Source: Furcasterigmium furcatum
Lineage: Eukaryota; Ascomycota; Sordariomycetes; Glomerellales; Plectosphaerellaceae
DNA length: 64,000 bases
Direction of reading: 5' to 3'
NCBI GenBank assembly: GCA_001599815.1
Contig: BCIA01000007.1
Coordinates: 1,302,001 to 1,366,000, forward strand
Part shown: piece by piece, positions 1 through 10,293 of the stretch
Layout of the letters: each line of letters begins with the position of its first letter
Numbering within the stretch: position 1 is the first letter of the stretch
Translations under genes and position numbers: made by a program
Notes under the pieces: generated by a model
What the model was told of the DNA's origin: nothing
Seen by the model: only the letters and a program-made list of their open reading frames with translations
Databases searched by the model: none

Positions 1-2
1 CC

Positions 3-2063
3 CGCAAGCTCCTGACCGACTACTCTCAGAAGCAGTCCCACAGACCTCCTGGAGTGCTCGCTCCGATCGCGCCTCTCGCCTGGAACTGGTACCCCGATGG
101 TCAGGTCAAGGTGAGGGCGGACAACTTCAAAGCGGGCGAGAAGTTCACCCCGAAATGGGAACCCGAAATCACGGATAAATTCGAGCAGGACCGGGCATAC
201 GGCAGGGTATCACGCGAAATCGACACATGGTGGATGCGCGCCAGAGATGCCAACTACGACGACTGGGTCGTGCCGATGCCATCAGTGGAGTTTGCCGCTT
301 CGCGGACCGAGCACTGCAAGAACAATCTGCTCAACCGGTATGCCCACGCACTGCATCCCGACGACGAGGAGGACGAAGAGGATGAAGAAGACGAGCGCGA
401 GGTTGTTGAGGTGGAGGAGTCAGACCAGGAGTTGCCGGAAGGCGAGGGCTCCGTGGATGAAGAGTACGCTGAGGATGGCTACGACGACATGCTGGACGAG
501 GACGACGACATTGACGACGACGAATCTTACGGAGAGGGTCCTCTTACCGGCCTTCTGACTGAGATCCCCAACATCCTCGACCCCAAGCAGATCGAGGCCC
601 TGCATATGATCGTCAAGTCTTGTATCCTGGACTCCGCGGGCACAGGGCTCACGCGTGCAGGGGAGAACCTTCAGAAGACGAGGTGTCGGATGTTCCTGGC
701 CCTTGACTGCGGAAAGTCGCTGCTTAGAGAGCTGCTTGTTTTCATCGCCGTCTGGGAGAAGGATGAGCAATCGCTCATTTTCCAGCTTACCTCTCAGCTG
801 GTGGAGGCCATGCACCACTCGTCGCTTGTCTCCTACGCCTGGAACTCGCTCCGCATCCCCAAGGACATCATATCTCCTGCGCAGACAGTTCTCCTTCGAC
901 TGGTCAACCAAATGTTCCGCTCCCGGGTGGCGGCCCCACCGCAAGATCCGAAGGACCGGACCCGCGACCTCAAGCTCGTCATGTTCTTCTTCGGGTTCTT
1001 CAGGTCTCGCATCGTCCCCGAATGCGTCGCGCTCATGCACCTCCAAGCCCAGATCCGCGAGGACAATGCCGACCCCTCCGAATTCCCCGTCGATACCTGG
1101 GACATGGAGCGGGCCAAGGATGGTCTGGCGCAGTACCTCGACCTCCTCACCACAATCTCCGAGATTCAGTACTCGCGGGCCAAGCTCATCGAGTGGGAGG
1201 CTGTCTACGACCTCATCACCCTTCTCAACGGCCTCGAGGCTGGCGTCCCGAAGAAGCCCCTCGTCGACAACATCCCCAACCGCAACAACACCGGCAGCGC
1301 CAATACCCCCACGGCCGGCCATTCTCCATACCCACCTCCTTCAATCCCGGGCATCGAGCGTCCCTACTCAGCAGCCTCCGACTCCCCTCTCCCGTCCCCT
1401 CCCCCGCCTCCTCCCCTATCCGAGCCCGCCCACAAGTTCCCCTGGTCCGGCATCAAAGCCCAGCTCTTCACCATCCTCGCCACCCTCCTCCAGCCGCCCC
1501 CAGGCCAGTCTTCCCCGGGCAACCCCGACGTCCAGCTCCAGATGGTCCGGCACAACGGCATCGTCCCCCTCCTCAACTGCTGCGCCTACGACGACCACAA
1601 CCCCTTCGCCAAGGAGCGCGTCACCATCTGCCTCAAGTGGCTCCTCGATGGCTGCGACGCCGCCAACGCCTTCTTCCGCGAACTCGTCAACCTCGCACCC
1701 GCACCGAACCTGCGGCCCCCGCCCGGCGGGAGCGCGTCCAGCACGATCCGCGTCGACGGCATCGCGGGCGAGGTCAAGGTGCAGGTCCGCTCGAACGAGG
1801 CTGCGCAGCAGGCCCAGGCCCATGCCCAGGCCCATGCCCAGGCCCAGGGCCAGGGACACGGGATCCAGCTGCCGCACCCGGCGCCGGAGGGCCCCCCGAA
1901 GGTGAAGAAGCCGATCATCGACGAGGCGGAGCTGGTGCACCGGCCCGCACATGACCCGTACGGACACGAGGAGGCGAGACGCCTGGAGAAGGGGGATTCG
2001 AAACCCCAGGACCGCGAAGAGCACGCGGGGAAGGAGCAGTGGGACGAAGATGATTTCATTTGA
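3..2063 (+). CDS. ham-2: STRIPAK complex subunit, HAM-2/PRO22/Far11 type (3' part)
   Basis: The reading frame is open from base 3 and has no start in the window, so this is the C-terminal 686 residues of a larger protein whose 5' end lies upstream. A long acidic Asp/Glu stretch (about residues 118-175 of the visible part) is followed by a helical region with RMFLALDCGKSLLREL and SYAWNSLRIPKDIISPAQ, which I recognise as the DUF3402-type C-terminal half of the STRIP1/Far11 family. The end is rich in Pro and Ala-Gln repeats. In Neurospora and Sordaria this family (HAM-2, PRO22) is a scaffold of the striatin-interacting phosphatase and kinase complex needed for hyphal fusion and fruiting-body development. 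No intron is visible in this part. It is convergent with gem1. Family assignment is from recalled sequence patterns, not a search. Confidence 0.85.
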   Translation, partial: RKLLTDYSQKQSHRPPGVLAPIAPLAWNWYPDGQVKVRADNFKAGEKFTPKWEPEITDKFEQDRAYGRVSREIDTWWMRARDANYDDWVVPMPSVEFAASRTEHCKNNLLNRYAHALHPDDEEDEEDEEDEREVVEVEESDQELPEGEGSVDEEYAEDGYDDMLDEDDDIDDDESYGEGPLTGLLTEIPNILDPKQIEALHMIVKSCILDSAGTGLTRAGENLQKTRCRMFLALDCGKSLLRELLVFIAVWEKDEQSLIFQLTSQLVEAMHHSSLVSYAWNSLRIPKDIISPAQTVLLRLVNQMFRSRVAAPPQDPKDRTRDLKLVMFFFGFFRSRIVPECVALMHLQAQIREDNADPSEFPVDTWDMERAKDGLAQYLDLLTTISEIQYSRAKLIEWEAVYDLITLLNGLEAGVPKKPLVDNIPNRNNTGSANTPTAGHSPYPPPSIPGIERPYSAASDSPLPSPPPPPPLSEPAHKFPWSGIKAQLFTILATLLQPPPGQSSPGNPDVQLQMVRHNGIVPLLNCCAYDDHNPFAKERVTICLKWLLDGCDAANAFFRELVNLAPAPNLRPPPGGSASSTIRVDGIAGEVKVQVRSNEAAQQAQAHAQAHAQAQGQGHGIQLPHPAPEGPPKVKKPIIDEAELVHRPAHDPYGHEEARRLEKGDSKPQDREEHAGKEQWDEDDFI

Positions 2064-2345
2064 TCAGGTACTCAGGTGGCAGGGTTTGTGCATCCGGTAG
2101 CGAGCTCTTGGGCTATGTTTGAGTGGCGTCTGGCATGTCAGGATAAAGGAATATCACATAGCGAATCGATGTCATGATACGAGCAGGCGAAGAAGAATTA
2201 GTCTCGATTACAAAAACACTACGTCTTCGTTCTATCTATTATGCGCGCATGGGCCGCTTGTGTCGATGGGTGGAGTTGGGTATCAAAGAGTCGTGGTTGT
2301 CGTTTGAAAGTGAAATGCAAAACAGTATGGTAGATTCCCGGCATG

Positions 2346-4314
2346 TTACGCCGAGTTCGTGGAGCGTCGCCAGATCATGAACGCCGCTACGCCGGCACAG
2401 GCCGTCGCGCCGAGGGCGAGGTAGAGGGAGGACCTGTCTGGCGGGGGCTCCTCGTTGCGCGGGAAGGCCGTGCTGGGATTTGTCGCGGCCTCTGCCAGGG
2501 CGATGAAGAGCTCGGTGATGGAGTTCCAGGTGACGGACACGTGGAGGGGAGCGCTCATCATGAGATCCGAGGTGTACTGGTCAGGCTGCTGCTCGCAGCG
2601 CTGGGTTGTCTTGTCCCTGTCTGCTTTCAGGGCGGTGTAGATGGCCGGCAGCTCGTCGAGGTGCGGGTAGCGTTGGCGGAGATCGACGATGTGGGTGAAG
2701 GAGTCGGGGTCGGAGGAGTCGTATGCGTAGCATATGAGATCGCAGGCGTCGAGCTTGACCTGGTTCTCGAGGATGGCAGGCTCGAGCTCGCCGAGCTCCT
2801 CCAGGATGAGGTAGCACTGCCTGCCGCCGGGAAGCTCGACGCTATTGACGGCGCGGCGGGGCTTGATGGATGGCCGGTAGAGTTGGTCGAACGGGCGGTT
2901 GAGGAAGGCGTCGAGGAGGGAGGATTTACCAGCGGCGGGCGCGCCGATAACGTAGCAGTGGACGACGTTGCGCTCGACTCGGCCGGGACGTCTTCTCCTC
3001 TTGCGGGCCTTGGTCACCTTCAGGGCGGAGGTCGTGGTTTCGCGGGCAGACGGGGGCTCGAAGCCGAGATGGGCGAGGTACTCGAGAGTCGTCTTGGGCT
3101 CCATGAAGGTCGTCATGCTCCACTGGGCGAGCCAACCTTGCAACGTGACATAGCCTGCCTCATTCCGGACGGTGGTTGATGGGAATGAAGTCTCCTGCCA
3201 GGACTGCGGCAGGCCTGGCGTCGGCGCAAAGAGAGCCTCCAGCTCGTCGTCGTTCAGCCCGCCATCGTTGTCCTTGTCGAAGAGGAGGAACAAATCGACG
3301 AAGAATCGGTATCCGGCCGGACTGAGCTCAGCGGAGGCATACTCCGGGACGTCAAACTTGGGGTGCAGGAAGCTGTCTTCCAGACTCAAGCTATCCGTGT
3401 AGTGAAACTTTCTCAAGATGATCCATATGGTCTCGTGGCGGCCCTTTTCGGCGTAGAGCTTGTTGAGCTGAAGGAACCCTTCCTGGTCAATGCCTTTCTC
3501 GCTCGATGTTCTCGGTGCCGCCTTGGCCACGGATTGCTTGATGTTCTCGAGATCCTCGGGTTGCAGAGACTTGTCGAAGCATTTCGTCTGAAAGTCGTGC
3601 ATCTCCTGGTCGTTCAGATACCCGTCCTGATCCTTGTCGCAGAGGTAGAAGACCCTCTTGAGCGCTGCCACGCAAGCCGGCTTGAGGTTCCCCTCCTTGT
3701 AGTCGAAAAGGGGCGCGATCGGGTGCGTGACGGCCTTCTGGCAGAGGAAGAACACCTCGTTGACGTTGCGGTGTTCCCGTGCGCTGGTCCGGATGCACGA
3801 GTCGATCTCACGGAACTCGGCCATGACGGGGAGCATTTCGCCCTCGACGACCTGAGGGGTGTTTCCATCGCCTGTCAGGTCTGACTTGTTGGCGCAAAGG
3901 ACGACAGGGACATTGACGCCGAGAGAACGGAAATAGGGCATCCAAAAGAGGGCGACGCGCTCATAGCTGTAGTGGTCGGAGTAAACGAGGAGAATGACAT
4001 TGGACTTTCGGATCTCCTTGCGCAGAGTGGTGCGGTCCTGCGGTCTGGCGGATGTATCGACGATGGAGGTTGTGACATTGTCGGGGGTGCCGAGCTGTGG
4101 CGGGATGGTGATTGCAGGGAGGACTGGTTGGATCTTGTTCTGGATGAAGACGTCCTTGACGAGTGAAGCTATCAGGCTGGACTTTCCGGTGCCTTCGTCG
4201 CCGCAGACGCAGATTCGTACTGCATTTGGAGAGGAGAGCGTCAGTATGGTGTTGAGAGCGAAGGGTGCACCGGAGCGCGCCCGCCAGAGGTCAGGCCACT
4301 GTACCTGAAGCCAT
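2346..4314 (-). CDS. gem1: Mitochondrial Rho GTPase Gem1 (Miro)
   Basis: Two exons: 4314-4305 (ATG GCT TCA G) and 4219-2346, joined across an 85-bp GT-AG intron (4304-4220), giving 627 aa. The frame continues openly upstream through the intron, but only the spliced start gives the usual Gem1 beginning MASVRICVCGDEGTGKS. Order of domains: N-terminal GTPase with P-loop GDEGTGKS (residues 10-17), two EF hands with loops DKDQDGYLNDQE and DKDNDGGLNDDE, a second GTPase with P-loop GAPAAGKSS, and a C-terminal membrane anchor (LYLALGATACAGVAAFMIW) followed by a short basic tail. Gem1 sits in the mitochondrial outer membrane; it is involved in mitochondrial inheritance and in regulating ER-mitochondria contacts. 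Length and layout are normal for the family. Confidence 0.95.
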
Positions 4315-5120
4315 TGTTGGGAGGGAGGGAGAGTCGGTCTGGGGCGTTTGAAGCTATCTCGAGGCCATGGCAAGGGGATTATGGAGTTGTTGCCGGGTGC
4401 TCTGATGCAGTCCTAGGCGACGACTAGGGTGTATCCTTGGATCAGGCGACGTGACAGCTGCCTGGCGTTGGAAGCAGGTCGGTCAAGACAAGGCTTGGTG
4501 ATGGTGTCCACGGATCGTGTCGGGCATCGAATCGAAAGATGGGCGCGATATGGTGATCATTTCCATGGATGGCCCCACTTTCCTCCGATTGCTGTGGTCC
4601 CACCGAACCTCACTGGACGTGGACGTGGAAGGAAGCTGGGGAGCACGTGGCCAATGAGCGCGAGGTTTCATTGCGTCCGGTTAAAGAAGCGCTGTGCCTC
4701 ACAACCCTTGGTCCGTGCATTATCGACTGACTCGGTTAAAGGCGCATGGAAGGAGCGAGATGGTGTTCTATGGACTTGAGAAGAACTCACATGTTGTTTG
4801 AAAAGTAAGAATCGAAAATCGAAACGTCTGAATGAGAACGGCGAGAAGAGTCCTCTACTGTCCACTCTCGGACTGCAACTCAAGCCACCGTGGCTGGTGA
4901 CCACTGGAACTCCGCTCTGCGAGGACTCTCACCTGACCGGGGCCTTCATTTACCCCAGCTCGCCCCCGCGGAGCGCGTTTTGCCGTTTTTGGGCTGTGTC
5001 AGGGGGCAGGTCTTAGGAGCCGGGAGCACAGTCTGATACACAGTGTAGAACTGTGGCAGTGCACTGTGGGGTTAGCGGGGTCGGACTCGAGGATCCGGAT
5101 CGCCTCGAGCCAGCTGCCAG

Positions 5121-5141
5121 TACAGTTGCGATACAATTGTA
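5121..5141 (+). repeat. Hairpin element copy 1
   Basis: 21 bp, TACAGTTG - CGATA - CAATTGTA. An 8-bp inverted repeat with one G.U pair if transcribed on the plus strand. No gene is recognised around it; on the minus strand a GCAAGT splice-donor-like sequence lies next to it. Confidence 0.7.
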
Positions 5142-5203
5142 GCAACTTGCCAGAGAGCTCTCGTAGATCCAGCCGCTTTGAAGCCTGCCTTGAAGACCTA
5201 GCT

Positions 5204-5275
5204 GACCCAACTGACCTCGAAAACCCAACTGATCTCGAAAACCCAACTGACCTCGAAGACCCGACTGACCTCGGA
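5204..5275. repeat. 18-bp minisatellite, about 4 units
   Basis: Four near-identical tandem units of the form ACCCAACTGACCTCGAAA with single-base differences. It lies between gem1 and the first island gene. Confidence 0.8.
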
Positions 5276-5479
5276 CCTCGAAGACATCGCACCACTCACT
5301 TTCGCTCACAACAACACCAATTCAACCCCGATTGGAATGAAACTATGGAATTCTGTAGAGAGTAAAACGATTGTGTATCTCTGGCGTTTTGAGTTGATTT
5401 GGACCATAATTGCAATTGTTGTGTCGGGTTAAAGACTCGTCCTCCCCTCAACACCAGGCGACCTAGAGCTACCAGATAT

Positions 5480-5580
5480 CCATCGCATCTGCTCTTGATT
5501 GGCACTTCCACTCTGCCAGTACACCTTCTCCATCGTTTCTGCTCTCGATAGCACTTCCTCACTGCCAGCACACCTTCTTA
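5480..5580. repeat. Imperfect 50-bp tandem duplication
   Basis: Two adjacent units (about 5480-5529 and 5531-5580) share the pattern CATCG..TCTGCTC..GAT, GCACTTCC, CTGCCAG.ACACCTTCT. The right-hand unit overlaps the last codons of the small minus-strand gene ending at 5559, so its C-terminus may have been reshaped by this duplication. Confidence 0.7.
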
Positions 5581-5927
5581 AGCGTGTAGCGTATGTCCTG
5601 GACAAGTTCGAGAGCTTTGCCGCGGCCCTTGATTGTGTCTTCCTTGATGGCATGCTTGACCCGATCCCAAGTGACGTCGATGCTGTTGAAGCAAGATTCT
5701 GGCGCCTCCTGGCTGCCTTCGCGTCGCTGAACTCTGACTGAGCCGATGCGGTACTTGTTAATGGTCTCGGAGAATCCGTCGACGCATCTAAGGATCTCGT
5801 CCATGCAGTCTGGCTTCGCGTTGAGGTAGAAGTAGAGACAGCCCAGCATCTGTTTCTGCTCGAAGAGGCACTCCTTTTGGTATCGTCGTATTCCAGCCAT
5901 GTCCTCAAAAGCGTGGAGGTCGAACAT
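5559..5927 (-). CDS. Small hypothetical protein (122 aa)
   Basis: Minus-strand frame starting MFDLHAFEDMAGIRRYQKE and ending LKKVCWQ. Composition looks like a real, mostly helical soluble protein, with four Cys and no signal peptide or membrane segment. A likely 5' UTR intron lies just upstream: donor CAG/GTAAGC near 5985 and acceptor CAGCAG/GA near 5932, which places the ATG a few bases into the second exon. The stop lies inside a tandem duplication, so an alternative spliced 3' end is possible (GTGTGC could act as a donor after LKK). I do not recognise the family. It is the first gene of the accessory island. Confidence 0.5.
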   Translation of the reverse strand: MFDLHAFEDMAGIRRYQKECLFEQKQMLGCLYFYLNAKPDCMDEILRCVDGFSETINKYRIGSVRVQRREGSQEAPESCFNSIDVTWDRVKHAIKEDTIKGRGKALELVQDIRYTLKKVCWQ

Positions 5928-7091
5928 GGCTCCTGCTGTCCGGTCATGTCAGCGTGTGGAGGCACCGAAGACGAAGTGGCTTACCTGTCCCTTGACGGGT
6001 TGATTCGGCAGGGGTTCTGCAGGATAGGATGTGATGGGATCTTTGATGTCAAGGTTGGACTTGGAGTTGATAGGATGTTGTGACGGGATGCCAGAGGTCG
6101 ACGTGTACGTTGGCCGGTACGCCTGTAGGTAGGTAGGTTGGAGAGGTTGTTGTTGATTTTATGGTCAGAAGGATGGATCTGATACTGCAGGAAGTTGTTA
6201 TGTACTGGATAGGTTGGTTGTTGTTGGAAGGTGTGATGTACCTGGTTGTGGTTGATCAAAACCACCCCAGGGAAGAACCAAAAGGGAGGGCCAGTTGAGC
6301 CAGGTACTCTGGTACAATTGTAACGCAATTGTAGGTTTTACAGACTGGCAACTAACTTGATCCAGCTCGTGACATCCCCGAGTCCCTGACCTCACCCTAG
6401 AAGCTATCACCACATTCACGACCGATATCCTGACGCCCTTCACAGAGCTGGTCAGTCCCCAAGTCAGTGCCTTAAGTCCTATATCTACTACATGTGCCCT
6501 CTGTCATATCCTGTGCCCTTCTCCCTTCAACCCCTGCTGGCTGGCTCTGTTGTAGTCCGTCTGCCTGACGCCCTCAGGCTATATAAACGATCCACCACCA
6601 AAAGATTCCTTGCTGATACGAGGATCGCCTCAATAGCCCAGTGGTACTGCACTTGGAGAAAGCCTACTTCTTCAAGTTGTACCAGTAGGCCTGGGAGTTG
6701 ACTGTTCGAACCGAGTTGAAAGCAAGAGATTCGCCTCTTTTGGGGCAAAATCGCCTCTTCGAGGCACACCTTGGGTTGACTGGCTTTCTTCCATAATAAG
6801 CCACTAGGCGTTGGATCTCCTACCTCCATAGTAATCCCTGGCACAACCAGATTCAGTTCTGGTACCAGGTGGTGGATAAACCTCCCGGATCAAGGGAGGC
6901 GGGGGGGTCCTCGGTCCTAGTTTTGCTTTTTGGATGGATGGATGATGGGTTGTGAAGTCCGAGATAGCTTCCATGGTGGTGGGTAAGGAAAGGGGCGTCA
7001 TATCTTGGCAGAATGGTCACATAGGAACAAGGTAAGACCATTATAGCAGCAGAACCGGACGCCATATTCATTTATAACACGAAAAACAAAA
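5928..7091. other. Intergenic with a plus-strand intron-like sequence and a tRNA-like stretch
   Basis: No protein gene is supported. A good intron signature lies at 6304-6365 on the plus strand: donor GTACTC, a hairpin element, branch site CTAAC and acceptor CAG. All three frames after it stop soon, so it may belong to a non-coding or untranslated exon. Polymerase III A-box-like and B-box-like sequences occur at about 6634-6644 and 6704-6712. Confidence 0.4.
6313..6333 (+). repeat. Hairpin element copy 2 (in a likely intron)
   Basis: 21 bp, TACAATTG - TAACG - CAATTGTA, a perfect 8-bp inverted repeat. It sits 9 bp after a GTACTC donor and before a CTAAC branch site and CAG acceptor (intron 6304-6365, 62 bp). 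Confidence 0.8.
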
Positions 7092-8227
7092 CTAATCACT
7101 GCGCATGAGCTCGTCGACGAAGCTCAAGTCGAGCTCCTCCTCCTCCTCGTGCTCACCAGAGCCCGCCATCTCCCCAAACGACCGAAGACGAAAGCCCGAA
7201 GGCTGCTGTTGCTGTTGTTGTTGCTGTTGTTGTTGTTGCTGCTGCGGCTCGGAGAGCCTTTGTTCATGACGGGCCAAGCCCAGCGCCGTGCCGAAGAATT
7301 CGAGAGAGGCAGCAACACTGGCCTGTTGCTCCTCGGACATGACTTTGATTTGCTCCTTCACATGCATTAGATCCAGAGGGCCAGTGGATCTAAGCAGCCC
7401 AGTCAGGGCAAAGGGAAGGGCAGGCACCGGGGTGCCGGGTGTAGATGGCCGACGGCCAGGTTGGGCGGGCGTCGAGGGAGCGGGTGTCGCGGGCGCCGAA
7501 CTCGGGCCACCTTGACTAGTAGAAGCTGCTTTACACTGTCAGAGAGGTACAATTGCGATACAACTGTAGCAGTACATACCTGTCCTCAAGGAGCACTTGG
7601 CTCCTTGGCTGTTATAAAAACAATTGGCGCAAGCGCCAGAGGTGGTGGTGGTCTGGGCCTCGGGCGGGACGACACACCCAACCCACAGACCGAAGCCCTT
7701 GCTGCATTTGTCGCAGCTTTTTCCGACCTCGTCGCCAACTACTTGGACCAGGCAGCGGGGACATTCGTGCTCTTCTTGGTGTTGAATGTTCCCCTGGTCT
7801 GTTCATTGACGATGAGGTCACGCCGAACCTCAAGGTCGGCGAGGCGGGAGGCGGCGCCGGCGGACGGTCGCGAATAGCCGGGCAAAACGGACTCTTGTAT
7901 ATAGTCGAGGGCAGCTACACACAACTTATTAGTATAACTGTAAACAACTGTAATAGTGAGTGCTTACTCTTGGGGTCGGGGTCGGGGTCGGGGGCCGGGG
8001 TCATGTCGATGTCGTCGTCGTCGCCGAAAAAAAGGGGCTCCTGCTCGGGCTCGGGCTCGGGCTCGGGGGACGGGTCTCGGGGCGCGAAGCGCAGCGCGCG
8101 CCTTCTGGGATGGCCAACTATATCCATGTGAGTAGAGATACAACTGTAAGACAATTGTATACTAACGGGGGAGTCCAGACATCTCGTCCTCGGACGAGGG
8201 CACGTCGTAGGGGTCGGCGGGCGCCAT
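7092..8227 (-). CDS. DUF3716-like Cys-rich protein with polyglutamine tract
   Basis: Start ATG at 8227 (MAPADPYDVPSSEDEM). Exon 1 is 8227-8167 and exon 2 is 8117-7968 (Glu-Pro repeats, then an Asp-rich acidic run with Asp-Pro repeats). Exon 3 runs from 7914 to 7580 and the last exon is 7525-7092. Exon 3 carries CDKCSKGFG...CV, then GACANCFYNSQGAKCSLR, a pattern I associate with the fungal DUF3716 zinc-finger-like domain. The last exon has a Pro/Thr linker, an amphipathic helix, 14 consecutive Gln and an acidic tail. Introns 1, 2 and 4 each contain one hairpin element. Inside exon 3 the frame is broken at TAG (7741-7739). Either there is a further weak intron (donor GTGACC, acceptor AAGTAG) or one base has been lost. 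Function unknown; a nuclear, nucleic-acid-related role is only a guess. Confidence 0.65.
7548..7568 (-). repeat. Hairpin element copy 3 (intron)
   Basis: Minus-strand reading TACAGTTG - TATCG - CAATTGTA, with one G.U pair in the gene's sense. It lies 11 bp after the donor GTATGT of the 54-bp intron 7579-7526. Confidence 0.85.
7933..7952 (-). repeat. Hairpin element copy 4 (intron, degenerate)
   Basis: Minus-strand reading TACAGTTG - TTTA - CAGTTATA. It is 20 bp, with a 4-nt loop, one mismatch and two G.U pairs in the gene's sense. It lies in the 53-bp intron 7967-7915 after donor GTAAGC and directly before a CTAAT branch site. Confidence 0.75.
8139..8159 (-). repeat. Hairpin element copy 5 (intron)
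   Basis: Minus-strand reading TACAATTG - TCTTA - CAGTTGTA, with one G.U pair in the gene's sense. It lies 7 bp after the donor GTTAGT of the 49-bp intron 8166-8118. Confidence 0.85.
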
Positions 8228-8364
8228 GGCTGCTGCTGGTGTTGTTGTTGTTGCGAGGTCGATGGAAGATGGGTTGGCTGGATGGGTTACTCTGGTTGCT
8301 ATACGCGATTTGCCTGTAAAATGGGCAGGCACGGGAATAATAGCTCTCAATACCAGTTTATTGG

Positions 8365-8385
8365 GACAATTGCAGCACAACTGTA
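8365..8385 (-). repeat. Hairpin element copy 6 (upstream of the DUF3716-like gene)
   Basis: Minus-strand reading TACAGTTG - TGCTG - CAATTGTC. One end pair is lost, and there is one G.U pair in the downstream gene's sense. It lies about 140 bp before the ATG at 8227, in the promoter or 5' UTR; no donor is visible next to it. Confidence 0.75.
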
Positions 8386-8456
8386 GCCAGGGCAGGGCAG
8401 GGCAACAGCGTAAGCTAGATACAGGCATTCCACCGCGATACCTCCACGACAAGCCC

Positions 8457-9788
8457 CTACTCGTCCAAGGTCTCGGATAGAAACTTGCCAGACGTCAGCA
8501 TAGACTATACGTCGAATGTATGATGAACTTACCCGACGGGCCTTAACGTCGGACACCGACGTGCCTGAAATCAGGCCAAGGTCGCGGCTCTGCACCACAT
8601 CCCATACGTAGGTCTCTTCAAAGGTGAAGGGCCCCTCATACAGGCGTTCCTTGAACCCTCTGATGTAGTTGTTATATAGGTCGGGCTCCCGGGCCAGCAG
8701 CCTGCGCATGGTTCCGAGGGCCTGCGCAGCGCACTCGACGGCGCGCTCGTGACGCTTGCCAGTGCCGTCGGGCGTGACCAGCATATCGACGCAGTGTCCG
8801 AGGCGACCTGCTGTCTGACTGGCGTTCGGGGTGCCGGGGCCGGGGACGATGGCATCTTGTCGGTCGCCGTCTGCGGAGAAGAAGTAGACGGGCATACAGC
8901 GGGAGGGAAGGTCTCGGGTTGTGTGTCGGACAGCGTTCTGGTCAAAGCCAGCAAAGTTTAAATCATATAGAAACTACGCGAGGTCAGCAACCAGATAGAT
9001 GGCAGGGGCAGGAGAACTGACCAGCATGGCCTCCGAGACTGTGGTGTCTGACACCTCACTTTCCTTCTCGCCCTGACCGCGGACGATGAGGCCGAGGCCT
9101 CGATCCTGGACGTGAGCCCAGACAGCCCGGAGACCGACGCCCATCTCGCCGCGCGACAGGCTGGTTTTGAGGGCTCGGATGGCATGGTTGTACAGCTGAG
9201 GCTCCTCAAAGTTGATGGTCTGCATGCGCAGGAGGGCCAGGCCGTCGGGGACGTATCTGGCGATCCTCGGGGTGTGCCACATGGGGACGAGCCACATGAG
9301 GACTTCGGCGAAGGCGTTCACGGCACCGATGATCTCTTCGACGCTGGCCGCCCTATCGAGGGTCCCCCACATGGATGCCGCCGCACTGATGGCCCGAGTA
9401 ATGGCATCGCTCGCCGACAGTCCCCTCACGCAGCGAGGCGACGTACCGGCGTCGTCGTCGTCGAGGTACAGCAGGTCCCTCGAGGCACGAAGCTGGCCGG
9501 GTCCAAACTCCGCGACGTGGCGACAAACACTGTGCTGTGTGTCAGCGCGGCCTTCTCGGGAATCACTGTGCTTACCGCTCGACGATGGTGCTATTGTTGC
9601 CATGCGAGACTCCGGTCATCCACTGCTCCAGGGGCAGCGAGTCCTTCATCTCCAGCAACAGCTGGAGCCTGGCCTGGATAAACCTGTGGCTGTCAGTCGC
9701 GTCCACGGCGAGGTTGGGGTACTCACGTCCATCTGTAGGGTCCGCACACCTCGCAATTACACCGAACAAAGTCAGGAATAGCGGTCAT
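8457..9788 (-). CDS. Protein with two Ku80 C-terminal-domain-like repeats (paralogue A)
   Basis: Five exons: 9788-9727, 9683-9576, 9529-9022, 8973-8533 and 8483-8457; phases sum to 381 aa. The N-terminus MTAIPDFVRCNCEVCGPYRW has a CxCxxC motif. Two tandem helical repeats follow. The first holds FEEPQLYNHAIRALKTSLSR, then VWAHVQDRGLGLI and SEVSDTTVSEAMLFL. The second holds EPDLYNNYIRGFKERLYEG, then VWDVVQSRDLGLI and SVSDVKARRFLSETLDE, where the protein ends. This matches the pattern of the Ku80 C-terminal helical domain (Ku_PK_bind), where a Leu-Tyr-Asn...Leu-Lys helix precedes a Trp, a Gly-Leu-Ile and a Ser/Thr-Val-Thr-x-x-Glu-Ala...Phe-Leu end. In Ku80 that domain supports recruitment of DNA-PKcs-like partners. 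The Ku core and the DNA-binding ring are absent, so DNA-end binding by itself is not implied. Divergent from its paralogue at 10294. Gene structure is firm; homology is from memory. Confidence 0.75.
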
Positions 9789-10293
9789 CTTGAGACAGGA
9801 GGATTGTCATGTCAGCCACATTCCGGGCGCGGCCCGACCTGCATCCCTCTTCATAAAAAACCATCAGAGTTGACCATGGAGGAGACAACATCTCCCGCCT
9901 GAATCGAGCTTATCAGCTTCAAGGTTGCTTGTGGATCTGGCGCATGCGCAGTTCCGTCGGTGACATGGGTGCGGCGGTGGTGGTGGCCTCACTGGACCGG
10001 CAGCCACGATGGCGTCCTGATCTTGAGTGGCCACTGGCAGGTGATCGCCGACGGGCTGATGAAATCTCTGCGTCGACGGGAGCCGGTGCGGCGTGGAGAT
10101 AGAGAGAGGAGGCCAGGTCTGGGGTGTACGCCCCTCCTGCCAGCATCTCGCTCGGCTGCTTGCATGGCATGGCACGCCACGGCGACACCCATCATCGGAT
10201 TCTGGTCGCTGCCCATGGTGCCATGTATGGAGGCCGTTGGCAACGCCGCCCTTGATTCCTCCTCCTCACTGTCACCCCCAGAGCAGCTTCAAC
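9789..10293. other. Shared promoter region of the divergent Ku80-CTD-like pair
   Basis: 505 bp between two homologous genes transcribed away from each other. No other gene or repeat is evident. It presumably carries both promoters; no TATA box is obvious. Confidence 0.5.

Larger units (their letters stand above)
4315..5558. other. Intergenic, left edge of accessory island
   Basis: No convincing gene. It contains the gem1 promoter, an 18-bp minisatellite (5204-5275), one copy of the hairpin element (5121-5141), a run resembling a degenerate half element near 5405-5421, and a 50-bp tandem duplication starting at about 5480. The reading frame over the minisatellite (Asp/Glu-Asn-Pro-Thr-Asp-Leu repeats) is most simply a product of the repeat. 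Confidence 0.5.

Noticed and set aside
420..1322. 300-residue minus-strand open frame over the STRIPAK gene
   Set aside because: Opposite-strand frame over a well-recognised conserved coding region; composition follows the codon structure of the real gene.
2343..3179. 278-residue plus-strand open frame over gem1
   Set aside because: Antisense shadow of gem1 with no domain and Gly/Val/Glu bias typical of GC-rich antisense frames.
5066..5365. Plus-strand frame with PTDLEN repeats as a repeat protein gene
   Set aside because: The periodic peptide is explained by the 18-bp minisatellite, which is open in several frames, and no splice or start support was found.
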